NCBI GenBank assembly: GCA_025359845.1
Contig: JANYDT010000069.1
Coordinates: 1-37,691 of the forward strand
Reading direction: 5' to 3'
Source of the DNA: Acidimicrobiia bacterium
GTDB taxonomy: Bacteria > Actinomycetota > Acidimicrobiia > Acidimicrobiales > JANYDT01
Length of the DNA: 37,691 nt
This document shows positions 30,347-37,691 of this stretch, in pieces; positions within the stretch are counted from its first letter, which is position 1, and every line of letters begins with the position of its first letter. Position numbers and translations under genes: made by a program. The notes beneath the pieces were generated by a model that was not told where the DNA came from, made no database searches, and worked only from the letters and a program-made list of their open reading frames with translations.

Positions 30347-31705
30347 ATGTGCGACGAGCGTAGTTCCCAGTTCCAGGTTGGGTTTGGGGGTGTGGCCGGT
30401 GTCCGCTCCTTCACCGAGTGGGCCGACGCCGCGTCTAGACCGGACGCTCTGGGCGCCTCCGCTGATGATGTTCGGGGCGTGATCGCTCGAGGCGCGGGGT
30501 GTGCATACGGCGACGCTGCGCAACGCGGGGGCGGCACCGTCGTGCGCATCGCAAAGACGCCGCATCAGCCGTCTGGGGCGACATCGGACGCGATCGAAGT
30601 GTCGGCCGGGGCCACCATCGGCGAGGTGTGTTGGACGCTGTTACGCCACGGTCGATTTCTGCCGGTGGTTCCTGGTACGGCTCGGGCCACGATCGGCGGG
30701 GCGATCGCGGCCGACGTCCACGGAAAGAACCATCCCCACGCCGGCAGCTTCGGCGCCCACGTGGTGTCGCTCGATCTGATCGACGGCTCGGGCACTCGTC
30801 GTCGGTTGAGCAAGACCGAGGACCCAGAGGCGTTTTGGGCCACGGTGGGCGGGATGGGTCTTACGGGCGTGATCGTGTCCGCCACCCTCAACTCCACCAC
30901 CGTCGGCTCGGCTCTGGTCTGGGAATCAACGGCGTTGACGGCCTCGATCGACGAGACGGTGCGGCGGGTACGGGCCCTCAGCACGACTCACGACCACGTG
31001 GCAGCATGGCTAGACCTTCGCAGCCGTGCGTTCGGGACCGGCGTTGTGACCGCCGCCAATCACTTGCACGGCTCGCTCCCTCGGGAGGACTGCAAGGCGC
31101 GGGCGTCGTCGTCGCGATTGGTGTGCCCGAACATCGGTCTCCCGCTGCTCGGACCTCGCAGAGTAGCGCTGGCGAACGCGGCCAAGATTGTGAGTGCCCG
31201 CCGGCGTACCCGTCGAGCGCCTGAGCGATTGCTCGGCATCGAGTCGGCCCTTTGGCCGCTGGACGGGCTCGGAGAGTGGAACCGCCTATACGGCAAGGCC
31301 GGCTTCGTTCAGTACCAAGTGGCGATTCCCGACGGCGCCGAAGGAGCCCTTGTGCAGCTGGCGACCGACCTCGGCCGGTTACCGGTTTATCTCGCCACCC
31401 TGAAGCGGCTCGGAACGGCCTCCGCCGCTCCGCTCTCGTTCCCGCTTCCGGGCTGGACTCTGGCGCTCGATGTCCCGGCGACCGCTCCTGGCCTATGGGC
31501 GGCGCTCGACACCGCCGACGGTACGGTGGCCGAAGTCGGGGGTCGGGTGTATCTGGCCAAGGACGTTCGTCTCAAGGCGCGCCACGTACGAGCCATGTAT
31601 CCCCGTCTCGACGAATGGCGAGAGGTGCGGGCGCGACTCGACCCGAGCGGCCGGATGAAATCGGATCTCGGCTGTCGCCTCGGGCTGATCGGATCGGCGA
31701 CGTGA
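30347..31705 (+). CDS. dprE1: Decaprenylphosphoryl-ribose 2'-oxidase DprE1
   Basis: FAD enzyme that oxidises decaprenylphosphoryl-ribose at C2, the first half of its epimerisation to decaprenylphosphoryl-arabinose (DPA), the donor for cell-wall arabinan. The 452-residue product (M. tuberculosis 461) has the FAD-domain landmarks A-Y-G-D-A-A-Q-R-G-G-G (53-63), P-G-T-A-R-A-T-I-G-G-A-I-A-A-D-V-H-G-K-N-H (109-129) and F-W-A-T-V-G-G-M-G-L-T-G (163-174). The late W-N-R-L-Y-G-K-A-G-F-V-Q-Y-Q (311-324), A-K-D (404-406) and M-Y-P-R-L-D-E-W (417-424) also match. In G-W-T-L-A-L-D (369-375), Ala373 takes the place of the Cys that benzothiazinones attack in mycobacteria. The ATG was chosen over the longer frame because the N-terminal sequence begins there. 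It ends in a GTGA overlap with dprE2. Confidence 0.93.
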   Translation: MCDERSSQFQVGFGGVAGVRSFTEWADAASRPDALGASADDVRGVIARGAGCAYGDAAQRGGGTVVRIAKTPHQPSGATSDAIEVSAGATIGEVCWTLLRHGRFLPVVPGTARATIGGAIAADVHGKNHPHAGSFGAHVVSLDLIDGSGTRRRLSKTEDPEAFWATVGGMGLTGVIVSATLNSTTVGSALVWESTALTASIDETVRRVRALSTTHDHVAAWLDLRSRAFGTGVVTAANHLHGSLPREDCKARASSSRLVCPNIGLPLLGPRRVALANAAKIVSARRRTRRAPERLLGIESALWPLDGLGEWNRLYGKAGFVQYQVAIPDGAEGALVQLATDLGRLPVYLATLKRLGTASAAPLSFPLPGWTLALDVPATAPGLWAALDTADGTVAEVGGRVYLAKDVRLKARHVRAMYPRLDEWREVRARLDPSGRMKSDLGCRLGLIGSAT

Positions 31706-32505
31706 GCGCCCAGGCCGTTCGTTCGGTGTTGGTCCTCGGCGGCACGAGCGACATCGGGACCGCCATTGCGGCCGCGCTCGTTCGGCGCGGCGCCACCGAA
31801 ATCCTGCTCGCCGGCCGCGACCGGAGTCGTCTGAACGAAGCGGCGCACACGTTGCAGAGTTCGTCGGTATCGGTGACTTGCATCGACTTCGAGGCGACGC
31901 GAACCGACCAGCACAGGAGTGTGATTCAACAGGCGGTGGAGCGCGTCGGTGACCTCGACGTGGTCATCGTTGCCGTAGGCGTTTTGGCCGACGAAACGGG
32001 GCTTGACGCCGACCCGACGGCGATCGCGGAAGTGGTGACCGTGAACATGGGCGCCACCATGGGAGTGCTCACCGCGGCGGCTTCGAGGCTCCGAGACCAG
32101 GGCCACGGCACTCTTGTCGTGCTCTCCTCGGTCGCGGGGTTCCTCGTTCGCAGCGACAACCCGATCTACGGAGCATCAAAGGCGGGCCTCGACGCTTACG
32201 CGCTGGCCCTCGACGAGTTGCTTCGCCCCAGCGGGGCTCGTGTGCTCGTGGTTCGGCCCGGTTTCGTCCGGACTTCGATGACCGCGGGAATGGCCGATCG
32301 GCCAATGGCGACAACCGCCCCATCGGTCGCCGATGCCGTCGTCTCAGCGATGGATCGCGATGCCCGGATCGTTTGGGCGCCCCGGCTGGTTGGCCTCGTG
32401 ATGCCGGCCATTCGAATGTTGCCGCAACGAATCCGGGGACCGCTCCTGCGACGATCGATGGCCCGCAATGACGACCCCGCGAATTTGAAGTCGTCAAATG
32501 AGTAG
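31702..32505 (+). CDS. dprE2: Decaprenylphosphoryl-2-keto-erythropentose reductase DprE2
   Basis: NADH-dependent short-chain reductase that completes the DprE1 epimerisation to DPA at the cytoplasmic membrane. The 267-residue product (M. tuberculosis 254) has the nucleotide motif L-G-G-T-S-D-I-G (12-19), S143 in L-S-S-V-A-G, and the catalytic Y156-x3-K160 in Y-G-A-S-K. The G-G-T-S-x-I-G form is a DprE2 hallmark. The start GTG overlaps the dprE1 stop by four bases, so both partners are translated together, as expected for a two-enzyme complex. The tail (about 230-267) is basic and slightly longer than usual. The next gene starts only three bases after its stop. Confidence 0.92.
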   Translation: MSAQAVRSVLVLGGTSDIGTAIAAALVRRGATEILLAGRDRSRLNEAAHTLQSSSVSVTCIDFEATRTDQHRSVIQQAVERVGDLDVVIVAVGVLADETGLDADPTAIAEVVTVNMGATMGVLTAAASRLRDQGHGTLVVLSSVAGFLVRSDNPIYGASKAGLDAYALALDELLRPSGARVLVVRPGFVRTSMTAGMADRPMATTAPSVADAVVSAMDRDARIVWAPRLVGLVMPAIRMLPQRIRGPLLRRSMARNDDPANLKSSNE

Positions 32506-32508
32506 CGG

Positions 32509-33297
32509 GTGATCAGTCCTCGAGGATCGCTCTTGGCCGTCGTTGCCGTTCTCCTGTTGGCGATCTCGAGCCCGACGCCGAGAGCCGCTGCGGGGTCGCG
32601 CCGCTGCGCTGAGGGGACCATACGATCGGTTGCTTTCCCGCCGATGGGCCCCATCGCGGTACCGGGCCGAATCTACCTGCCGCCTGGGTACGCGTCGTCA
32701 GGCAATCGTCGCTACCCGTTGTTGATCCTGCTCCACGGCGCCGCCGCGACCGACGAGCAGTGGGCCGACCTCGGGATCGCGCCCGCCGCCGACACGCTGA
32801 TCTGCGCGCACCGGATCCCGCCACTGTTGATTGCATTGCCGGATGGCGGAAAGGAAGTGCCGCCGGAAATTGATCACTATGTGGTCGCTACACTGCTGGC
32901 GTGGCTCGACGCAACCTACCGAGTGCGCCCTGATGCGACACACCGATCGATCGGGGGCATCTCCCGCGGCGGCGCCGCTGCTTTGCGGATCGGAGCTGCG
33001 CATCCAGAGCTGTTCGCGTCGGTCGGGGCCCACAGCCCGGCGGTCAACCGCTCGGTCGCGGACCTCTCCCTGGGCCTCGCAACACTGCGCGGCGGGGTGT
33101 TCATCGATGTCGGGAAAAGCGATGGCTTGGCGCCCACGGTCGTCGCGTTCAGCCACACGCTCGTCAATGCTTCAGTGCGCAACGAACTGCACATCTGGGC
33201 CGGCCGGCACGACCGCCCCTACTGGCGGGCCCATGTGGACGCGTACCTTCGCTTCTATTCAGATTCGTGGGCGCGCCCGAACAAGTCGCAATCGTGA
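32509..33297 (+). CDS. Secreted esterase of the esterase D / antigen-85 fold
   Basis: The 262-residue precursor has an N-terminal hydrophobic signal or anchor (about 7-27, ending A-A-A). It is followed by an alpha/beta-hydrolase domain with L-L-H-G (74-77), nucleophile S152 in G-G-I-S-R-G-G, a probable D205 in G-K-S-D-G and H234 in A-G-R-H-D. The fold is that of the esterase D/antigen-85 family, which includes enterochelin esterases, feruloyl esterases and mycolyl transferases. It sits inside the DPA-synthesis operon, three bases after dprE2, so it may act on the arabinan or another envelope polymer. Mycolate synthesis genes are not visible, so a mycolyl-transferase role is not supported. The GTG start has no strong ribosome site. 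Confidence 0.82.
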   Translation: MISPRGSLLAVVAVLLLAISSPTPRAAAGSRRCAEGTIRSVAFPPMGPIAVPGRIYLPPGYASSGNRRYPLLILLHGAAATDEQWADLGIAPAADTLICAHRIPPLLIALPDGGKEVPPEIDHYVVATLLAWLDATYRVRPDATHRSIGGISRGGAAALRIGAAHPELFASVGAHSPAVNRSVADLSLGLATLRGGVFIDVGKSDGLAPTVVAFSHTLVNASVRNELHIWAGRHDRPYWRAHVDAYLRFYSDSWARPNKSQS

Positions 33298-33476
33298 CCA
33301 ACTTTTTACCGGGGCCTTGCCCGGGCTTCTCCGATTGATGGCATTGAGTTCCGTAGCCTCACAGTCATGATGAGTCGGCCGCAGTCATTTGTCGTTGTGA
33401 CAGTAGTGGGCCGTTGAGTTCGCTGGTCGTAGCGATTCCGGTTCCTCTCCAATCTGAGCATTGGGTGAGGGAACGG
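33298..33476 (+). other. Intergenic region upstream of the DPPR synthase gene
   Basis: These 179 bp contain a weak GC hairpin shortly after the esterase stop (about 33310-33327) and GAGG at 33467-33470 for the next gene. A TTG at 33414 in frame with the next gene is not needed for the conserved protein. No further gene or repeat is seen. Confidence 0.4.
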
Positions 33477-34343
33477 ATGCTGAGCAATCCATGGGTGCGG
33501 TCCATTCGTCCCCACCAGTGGAGCAAGGCTGCGCTCGTGCTCGCCGCACCCTTTGCGGCGTTCCACGTGTCGGTCGCGATTGTGACGCAACTGGCGGTGG
33601 CCGTGGCGCTGGCCTGCGTGGCGGCCAGCGGTACGTACCTCCTCAATGACGCCATCGACGCCCCCGCCGATCGTCTCCATCCCACGAAACGTCATCGTCC
33701 GATTGCCTCGGGAGCGATCGGGCGAGTCGAGGCGGTGCTCGTAGCAGTGGTGCTCTTGGCCGCGGCGCCCGCTATCGGACGATTCCTCAACGGACCGACG
33801 GCGCTCGCCCTCGTCGCGTACGTTGCGCTCACGATTGCCTACAGCACGAAACTGAAGGAAATTCCGATCGTCGACATTGCGACGATCGCCGCCGGTTTCG
33901 TAGTGCGCGTCTTGATCGGAGCAGCCGCTACACACACTCCGGTCTCGCGCTGGTTCCTGTTGGCCGTTGGCGCGGCCGCCGTGATGGTCGCCGCCGGCAA
34001 GCGGCGGGGCGAAGTCCGCGAGCTCGGCACCGGAGCCGTAGCGCACCGTAAATCGCTCGGCGTGTACCACGACGCTATGACAAGTCGTCTACTCGTCGGT
34101 GCCGCCACCGTGCTGTTTCTCGGCCTCATCGCCTGGGCCATCATCGGAGGGGGAGGACCCCATCTTGAAGAGGGTTGGGCTGCGGTGCTGTTGGTGCCCA
34201 TGGCCGCCGGGATCGGCCGCTACCTTACGATTGCTCTACGGGGCAAGGCCTCAGCACCGGAATTGCTCGTGCGCGACAGAGGTCTGCAGGTGGCCGGGCT
34301 GGCAACCGTCGTTGTGTTCGTCGTGGGCAACCTGGTCTCGTGA
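33477..34343 (+). CDS. ubiA: Decaprenyl-phosphate phosphoribosyltransferase (UbiA family)
   Basis: It joins decaprenyl phosphate with PRPP to give 5-phospho-ribosyl-decaprenol phosphate (DPPR), the committed step toward DPA, in the cytoplasmic membrane. The 288-residue product starts at the ATG with GAGG six bases upstream. It has N-D-A-I-D-A-P-A-D (57-65) followed by R-L-H-P-T-K-R-H-R-P-I-A-S-G, the signature of the DPPR-synthase subgroup of UbiA prenyltransferases. It also has R-P-H-Q-W-S-K near the start, a second Asp motif after Y-S-T-K-L-K-E-I-P, and about eight to nine hydrophobic segments. Its co-location with dprE1 and dprE2 supports the DPPR function over other UbiA substrates. It ends in a GTGA overlap with the HAD gene. 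Confidence 0.9.
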   Translation: MLSNPWVRSIRPHQWSKAALVLAAPFAAFHVSVAIVTQLAVAVALACVAASGTYLLNDAIDAPADRLHPTKRHRPIASGAIGRVEAVLVAVVLLAAAPAIGRFLNGPTALALVAYVALTIAYSTKLKEIPIVDIATIAAGFVVRVLIGAAATHTPVSRWFLLAVGAAAVMVAAGKRRGEVRELGTGAVAHRKSLGVYHDAMTSRLLVGAATVLFLGLIAWAIIGGGGPHLEEGWAAVLLVPMAAGIGRYLTIALRGKASAPELLVRDRGLQVAGLATVVVFVVGNLVS

Positions 34344-35032
34344 CGGGCCTCAGCCACCGTGCCTCACAAGACCGCCCCACAACCGTCGTGTTCATGGACT
34401 TCGACGGGACTGTCACGCGGGGAGACTCGCTCTTGCCCTTTCTGAGGCGACTCACACACAGCAGGTTGGCCATGGGGCAATCGGTGGTCATGGTCGGAGT
34501 AGACCTACTCAGAACGCGGAGGGCTAGCCGTAGTGATGCGAAACAGTTTCTCGTTTCCCGCTGTGTTTCGGGTCGTGGGGCGGATGAGTTGCGCGGCTTA
34601 GGCCGTGAGTTCGCGCAATATTTGGCGCAGCGGCGCGTACTTGTCGACGCAATCTCCGAGGTTGACCGCCATCGCACCGACGGAGCGCTGGTAGTGTTGG
34701 TGAGCGCTTCACTCGACGTGTATCTCGAACCGTTCCGCGATCTGGCGGGGCTTGATGCGCTCCTGTGCACGCAAATGGAGTACAGCAGCGGGGTGGCCAC
34801 GGGTCGATTCTCAGGACCGAATGTCCGGGGCGCGGAGAAGGTCCGAATGGTCGAGGGCTGGATGCAGTCGCGAGGGCTTGAACGCGACCAGTGCGAAGTG
34901 GTTGCCTACGGCAACGGCGCGGGAGATCGTCACCTGCTCAACTGGGCCGACTGCGGATTCCTCCGTTCTCGAAGGTTGTTCCGGCGTACGGGCGGATTCC
35001 GACGGGTGCCCTCGTCGGAGAGGTCATCATGA
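34340..35032 (+). CDS. HAD-family phosphatase, candidate DPPR 5-phosphatase
   Basis: The 230-residue product has the HAD motifs: nucleophile M-D-F-D-G-T-V-T (motif I, near residue 20), L-V-S-A-S (motif II), a Lys in A-E-K-V-R-M-V-E, and A-Y-G-N-G-A-G-D-R-H-L-L (motif IV). The layout is that of subclass IB phosphatases (SerB/CicA type). The GTG start overlaps the ubiA stop (GTGA), so it is translated with DPPR synthase, and its own stop overlaps the next ATG. The pathway needs a phosphatase to turn DPPR into decaprenylphosphoryl-ribose before DprE1. In mycobacteria a PAP2-type protein has been proposed for that step. This HAD protein is a position-based candidate for it here. A phosphoserine phosphatase or lipid-phosphate role cannot be excluded. 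Confidence 0.83.
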   Translation: MTGLSHRASQDRPTTVVFMDFDGTVTRGDSLLPFLRRLTHSRLAMGQSVVMVGVDLLRTRRASRSDAKQFLVSRCVSGRGADELRGLGREFAQYLAQRRVLVDAISEVDRHRTDGALVVLVSASLDVYLEPFRDLAGLDALLCTQMEYSSGVATGRFSGPNVRGAEKVRMVEGWMQSRGLERDQCEVVAYGNGAGDRHLLNWADCGFLRSRRLFRRTGGFRRVPSSERSS

Positions 35033-36495
35033 ACCGCCCGGCCGCGATCGGCGTGGCGGCGGCATTGATCTTGTCGATCGAAGTGATTGTGCTTTTGATC
35101 GATGGTCTTTCCGGAGGGCGGCTCGTTGTCTCATTTCTCGTGGTGGGGGCGGCATGGGCGGCGACGCACACGCTGCTCGTACGTCGCTTCGGGCTTTACC
35201 CCCACCGCGGCGAAACACTTCTGGCGATCGCGATTCTCCTTCAGGTGGCGGTGATCATCGGGCTGGCTGCAGGAGTGCGGTGGTGGTTGCCGTTGGTGCC
35301 TTCGGTGCTACTGACCTGGGCTCCGCTTGGTCGCAGTGATCGGGCGTGGGCGAACCATCCACGCCGTTCCACGATGGCCGTTGCCGTTGCTGTGCTGCTC
35401 GGCACCGGACCGGCCTTTTCGCTCGGGACAACTCTGATCGAGCCGAGCACCGATTCGATGTCACTGCGCGCCGTCGAGTGGGTCCGACTTAGGGGCGGAC
35501 AAGGCCTCGTCAATGGGGTGGAGCATTGGTGGTACACGCGTCACGCACCGCCGAAGGGCGGGGCGCCGCAGATACCGATCTCGGTCGTCGGCACCGTGGC
35601 CCCACCGCCGGCCGGAGGCGCGCCCAAGCCGGGTGGGGCCGCTCCATCAGTGGGTCAGACCAGGGGGGGCACGAACCTCTTGCTAACGCCGGTGCGGCCG
35701 CTGGTGGCCAACCCGCTGCCGGGCGAGGGGCAATGGACGGTGGTGTCGGGCACCGCAGCCCGCCCAGCCATCGCCGTCACTCGGGTTCGTCCCGACGCAA
35801 TACACACGTCAGTCGTGGTTGGGCTGGCCCGCATGGATACGACGCTGGTGCGCATGGGTCTGGTCGCCGGTACCCAAGATCCGGGCGGACTCTGGCCCGG
35901 ACGCGGGCAGGTGCCGGCCGCGCAACGACCGGCGTTGTTGGCCGTGTTCAACTCGGGTTTTCGTCAACGCGAAGCTGAAGGCGGTTTCTGGCTCGACGGT
36001 CGCCAAGGCTCGCCCCTGGTCGACGGCGCCGCATCGCTCGTCATACACAAAGACGGTTCGGCCACGGTCGCTCAATGGGGCCGTGACGCGAAGCTCGGCG
36101 CGGACGTGGCCGCGGTGAGACAGAACCTCAGTCTGATTGTCGACAACGCAGCACCCGTGGCAGGGGTGGATCAGGCCGTCAACCGCCGATGGGGTAAAAC
36201 ACTCGGACACAAGGTGCTCGTTTGGCGCTCCGGGATAGGCGTTACCAAGACTGGGGCGTTGATCTACGCCGGCGGTCCTGGAATGTCGATCTCGACGCTC
36301 GCCGACGTGCTCGTTGCTGCCGGCACCGTGCGCGCCATGGAGCTCGACATCAACAGTGCCTGGGTGGCCTATTTTCTCTATACGCAGACGGCCAACGGCC
36401 CCCAAGGCAGCAAGCTGCTTCCTGGAATGCGCCATCCCCCGACTCGCTATTTGAAGCCTCAATCGCGAGACTTTTTCGTCGTGCTCGCCCGTTAG
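35029..36495 (+). CDS. Membrane-anchored phosphodiester-glycosidase (NAGPA) family protein
   Basis: The 488-residue protein starts with about five hydrophobic segments (1-140), has a Pro/Gly/Ala-rich linker (about 170-220), and ends with a phosphodiester-glycosidase domain (about 235-488). Landmarks of that domain are V-F-N-S-G-F, an F-W-L-D-G turn, the Asp/Asn-rich S-L-I-V-D-N-A stretch, Y-A-G-G-P-G and M-E-L-D-I-N. In the family these remove a sugar joined by a phosphodiester bond, as in the uncovering enzyme NAGPA, and often occur in exopolysaccharide clusters. The ATG overlaps the HAD stop (ATGA), so it belongs to the DPA operon. Its substrate is unknown; a lipid- or wall-linked phospho-sugar is plausible. 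The multi-helix N-terminus fused to this domain is less usual. Confidence 0.82.
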   Translation: MNRPAAIGVAAALILSIEVIVLLIDGLSGGRLVVSFLVVGAAWAATHTLLVRRFGLYPHRGETLLAIAILLQVAVIIGLAAGVRWWLPLVPSVLLTWAPLGRSDRAWANHPRRSTMAVAVAVLLGTGPAFSLGTTLIEPSTDSMSLRAVEWVRLRGGQGLVNGVEHWWYTRHAPPKGGAPQIPISVVGTVAPPPAGGAPKPGGAAPSVGQTRGGTNLLLTPVRPLVANPLPGEGQWTVVSGTAARPAIAVTRVRPDAIHTSVVVGLARMDTTLVRMGLVAGTQDPGGLWPGRGQVPAAQRPALLAVFNSGFRQREAEGGFWLDGRQGSPLVDGAASLVIHKDGSATVAQWGRDAKLGADVAAVRQNLSLIVDNAAPVAGVDQAVNRRWGKTLGHKVLVWRSGIGVTKTGALIYAGGPGMSISTLADVLVAAGTVRAMELDINSAWVAYFLYTQTANGPQGSKLLPGMRHPPTRYLKPQSRDFFVVLAR

Positions 36496-36517
36496 TGCAC
36501 GACTACTAGGCCTGAAG

Positions 36518-37483
36518 ATGAACTATCGCCACAGGTCGGCAGTTGCATTTACGACGGTGCTGGTGTTCGCAGTTCAGTCTTTGATGGTCACGTCCAACCA
36601 TGCGGCAGCCGCCGAGAACGTCGTCTTGTCGACGGCCAGAACAGAAACTACCGGTGGGGTTGTGCCGAGCGCGGGCGATGTCGTCGAGCTGCATGAGCGA
36701 TTCGTTGACCGGTCCCGCAGTACGCAAGCACGTGGGTCGCGGGCCCGTTCCAACAGTCGCGTTCTGCCGACCACCGTGCTGCTACCGTCGCATCGAAAGG
36801 GTGCGCCGCTGCTGGTCTTCGCCATTGGCTTCAACAACTCCGCGGCCGGTTATCGGGACTTTCTGATGGCCTTCGCGCGGATCGGCTACATCGTTGCTGC
36901 GCCGGAGTTTCCGCTCGCGACCAACACCCTCCCGGGGCGGCCGTTGCAGGCCGACGTCCCCAATGAACCCGGCGACCTTCGATTCGTGATTTCGGCCATA
37001 TTGAAAGCGAATGCACAGCCAGGGCCACTCCACCACCTCGTTGATGGTGGCCGAATCGCCGTTGTCGGGCAGAGTGACGGGGCCATTTCGGCGGCCGCGA
37101 TTGGACTGAATGCCTGTTGCATCGACCGACGCGTCGGCGCCGTCGTTTCGATTTCGGGCGACAAATCGTTCATGGCGTCCACGTGGACTTCGAAACAGAC
37201 AAGGCCTTGGCTCGGTATTCATGGAAAGGCCGATCGCACCGCGCCCTTCCAGGGGAGCAAGGAACTATTTCGTACCGCCGGCCCACCGCGGTATTTACTG
37301 CTCGTTGACGGCGCCGGACACCTCGATCCTACCAACGACGCCATCCTGCGTCCGCAGGTGGTTTCGATCATTCGCGAGTTCTTGCGTCGCTACCTCTTCG
37401 CCAATCGTCGGGCCCTCCAACGATTCTCATCTTTGGCGAACGTGGGACGTTTCCACCTCACGGCCGATCCGCTGATCGCTTAA
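36518..37483 (+). CDS. Secreted alpha/beta hydrolase (lipase/PAF-acetylhydrolase-like)
   Basis: The 321-residue precursor has a signal peptide (Y-R-H-R then hydrophobic, A-A-A-A before E) and an alpha/beta-hydrolase domain. The oxyanion region is A-I-G-F-N-N, the nucleophile is S186 in G-Q-S-D-G, the acid is D239 in H-G-K-A-D-R-T-A-P, and H268 lies in G-A-G-H-L-D. The arrangement resembles extracellular lipases, cutinases and PAF-acetylhydrolase-like enzymes. It lies 22 bp after the glycosidase gene in the same direction, so it is probably the last gene of the operon, before the hairpin at 37464-37498. The substrate is not predictable; an acyl ester of the envelope or an extracellular polyester fits. 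Confidence 0.83.
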   Translation: MNYRHRSAVAFTTVLVFAVQSLMVTSNHAAAAENVVLSTARTETTGGVVPSAGDVVELHERFVDRSRSTQARGSRARSNSRVLPTTVLLPSHRKGAPLLVFAIGFNNSAAGYRDFLMAFARIGYIVAAPEFPLATNTLPGRPLQADVPNEPGDLRFVISAILKANAQPGPLHHLVDGGRIAVVGQSDGAISAAAIGLNACCIDRRVGAVVSISGDKSFMASTWTSKQTRPWLGIHGKADRTAPFQGSKELFRTAGPPRYLLLVDGAGHLDPTNDAILRPQVVSIIREFLRRYLFANRRALQRFSSLANVGRFHLTADPLIA

Positions 37484-37498
37484 TGGCCAGCGGATCGG
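37464..37498 (+). terminator. Hairpin at the end of the hydrolase gene
   Basis: A perfect 11-bp stem (37464-37474 with 37488-37498) has a 13-nt loop that includes the hydrolase stop codon. No T run follows on either strand. It lies between two converging genes and probably serves both. Confidence 0.5.
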
Positions 37499-37524
37499 AG
37501 ACGTGAGGTAAAAGGTCGTCGGAA

Positions 37525-37691
37525 TTAGTGAGCAGCCACCGTCGTATCGGAAGCGGCCGCTACGGTTGTGGCCGCCGCAGCGGTGTCGGCCGGTGCGGCT
37601 GCGGCGGTGTCGGTCGGTGCCGCCGCCACAGTTGGGGCCGCCGCGGCGGCGCCTGTGTCGGCGGGGGCAGCCGCGACAGTCGAAGCGACCG
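37525..37691 (-). CDS. 3' end of a gene with an Ala/Thr/Asp-rich tail (partial)
   Basis: The minus-strand frame is open from the right edge to a TAA at 37525-37527. About 55 codons are visible, all low-complexity: repeated A-A-A-P-A-D-T, A-T-T-V-A-A-A and S-D-T-T-V-A-A units ending in H. The same type of D-T-T-V-A-A-A unit forms the linker of the sugar-binding lipoprotein at 3563-4855, but here it is a C-terminal tail. The upstream part and start lie outside the window, so no function can be given. An exported or surface protein is likely by analogy. It converges with the hydrolase gene. Confidence 0.55.
   Translation of the reverse strand, partial: VASTVAAAPADTGAAAAAPTVAAAPTDTAAAAPADTAAAATTVAAASDTTVAAH

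Noticed and set aside
32509..33297. Mycolyl transferase (antigen 85) assignment
   Set aside because: The fold and triad fit, but no mycolate pathway gene is visible and the protein lacks a recognisable trehalose-binding signature, so only esterase is claimed.

Overview
The window is a stretch of a high-GC genome, most likely an actinobacterium and probably Acidimicrobiia or a relative. The grounds are a WhiB regulator, DprE1/DprE2/UbiA decaprenyl-phosphoarabinose genes, many GTG starts, frequent GTGA/ATGA gene overlaps, lipoproteins with Thr-Thr-Val-Ala linkers, and several UPF0104/LPG-synthase membrane proteins. The placement is inferred from gene content and composition, not from a search. 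The first ~240-290 bases are AT-rich, carry a truncated glycosyltransferase start in a different codon style, and cut off the last residues of polyphosphate kinase. This looks like a contig chimera or a very recent insertion.

Layout: (1) 267-3279, minus strand: ppk1, a small unknown gene, tatA and a whiB-like gene with its terminator. (2) 3563-8653, plus strand: a xylose/ribose-type (CUT2) sugar ABC transporter (lipoprotein binding protein, single-domain ATPase, permease) followed by zwf, so that sugar import and entry to the oxidative pentose-phosphate route share one transcription unit. (3) 8749-9147, minus: a small secreted repeat protein. (4) 9198-18513, minus: KdpD, KdpE, a KimA-like APC transporter with a C-terminal OB-fold, a UPF0104 membrane protein (MprF flippase half) and an aminoacyl-phosphatidylglycerol synthase ending in a rhomboid-like domain. 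No kdpFABC is present. (5) 18551-20308: a single-TM unknown protein, a stand-alone rhomboid-like protein and a secreted unknown protein. (6) 20629-26361, minus: a MacAB-type export cluster with a very long coiled-coil adaptor, a secreted Cys-motif protein and a single-TM protein, with Gly-rich segments in four of the five products. (7) 26433-30249, minus: a 7TM/pseudokinase/UPF0104 fusion and two membrane proteins. (8) 30347-37483, plus: DprE1, DprE2, a secreted esterase, UbiA DPPR synthase, a HAD phosphatase, a membrane phosphodiester-glycosidase protein and a secreted alpha/beta hydrolase. This is a decaprenylphosphoryl-arabinose pathway with cell-envelope hydrolases. (9) The right edge holds the 3' end of a minus-strand gene with an Ala/Thr/Asp-rich tail.

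The main theme is the cell envelope: Tat export, lipid aminoacylation, potassium/turgor control, MacAB-like export and arabinan precursor supply. The strongest leads are the Kdp two-component system paired with a KimA-OB transporter, the rhomboid-like domain found both fused to a lipid aminoacylase and alone, the MacAB-like cluster with its accessory proteins, and a DprE1 with Ala at the benzothiazinone-target Cys position. No tRNA, rRNA, CRISPR array or insertion sequence was recognised.
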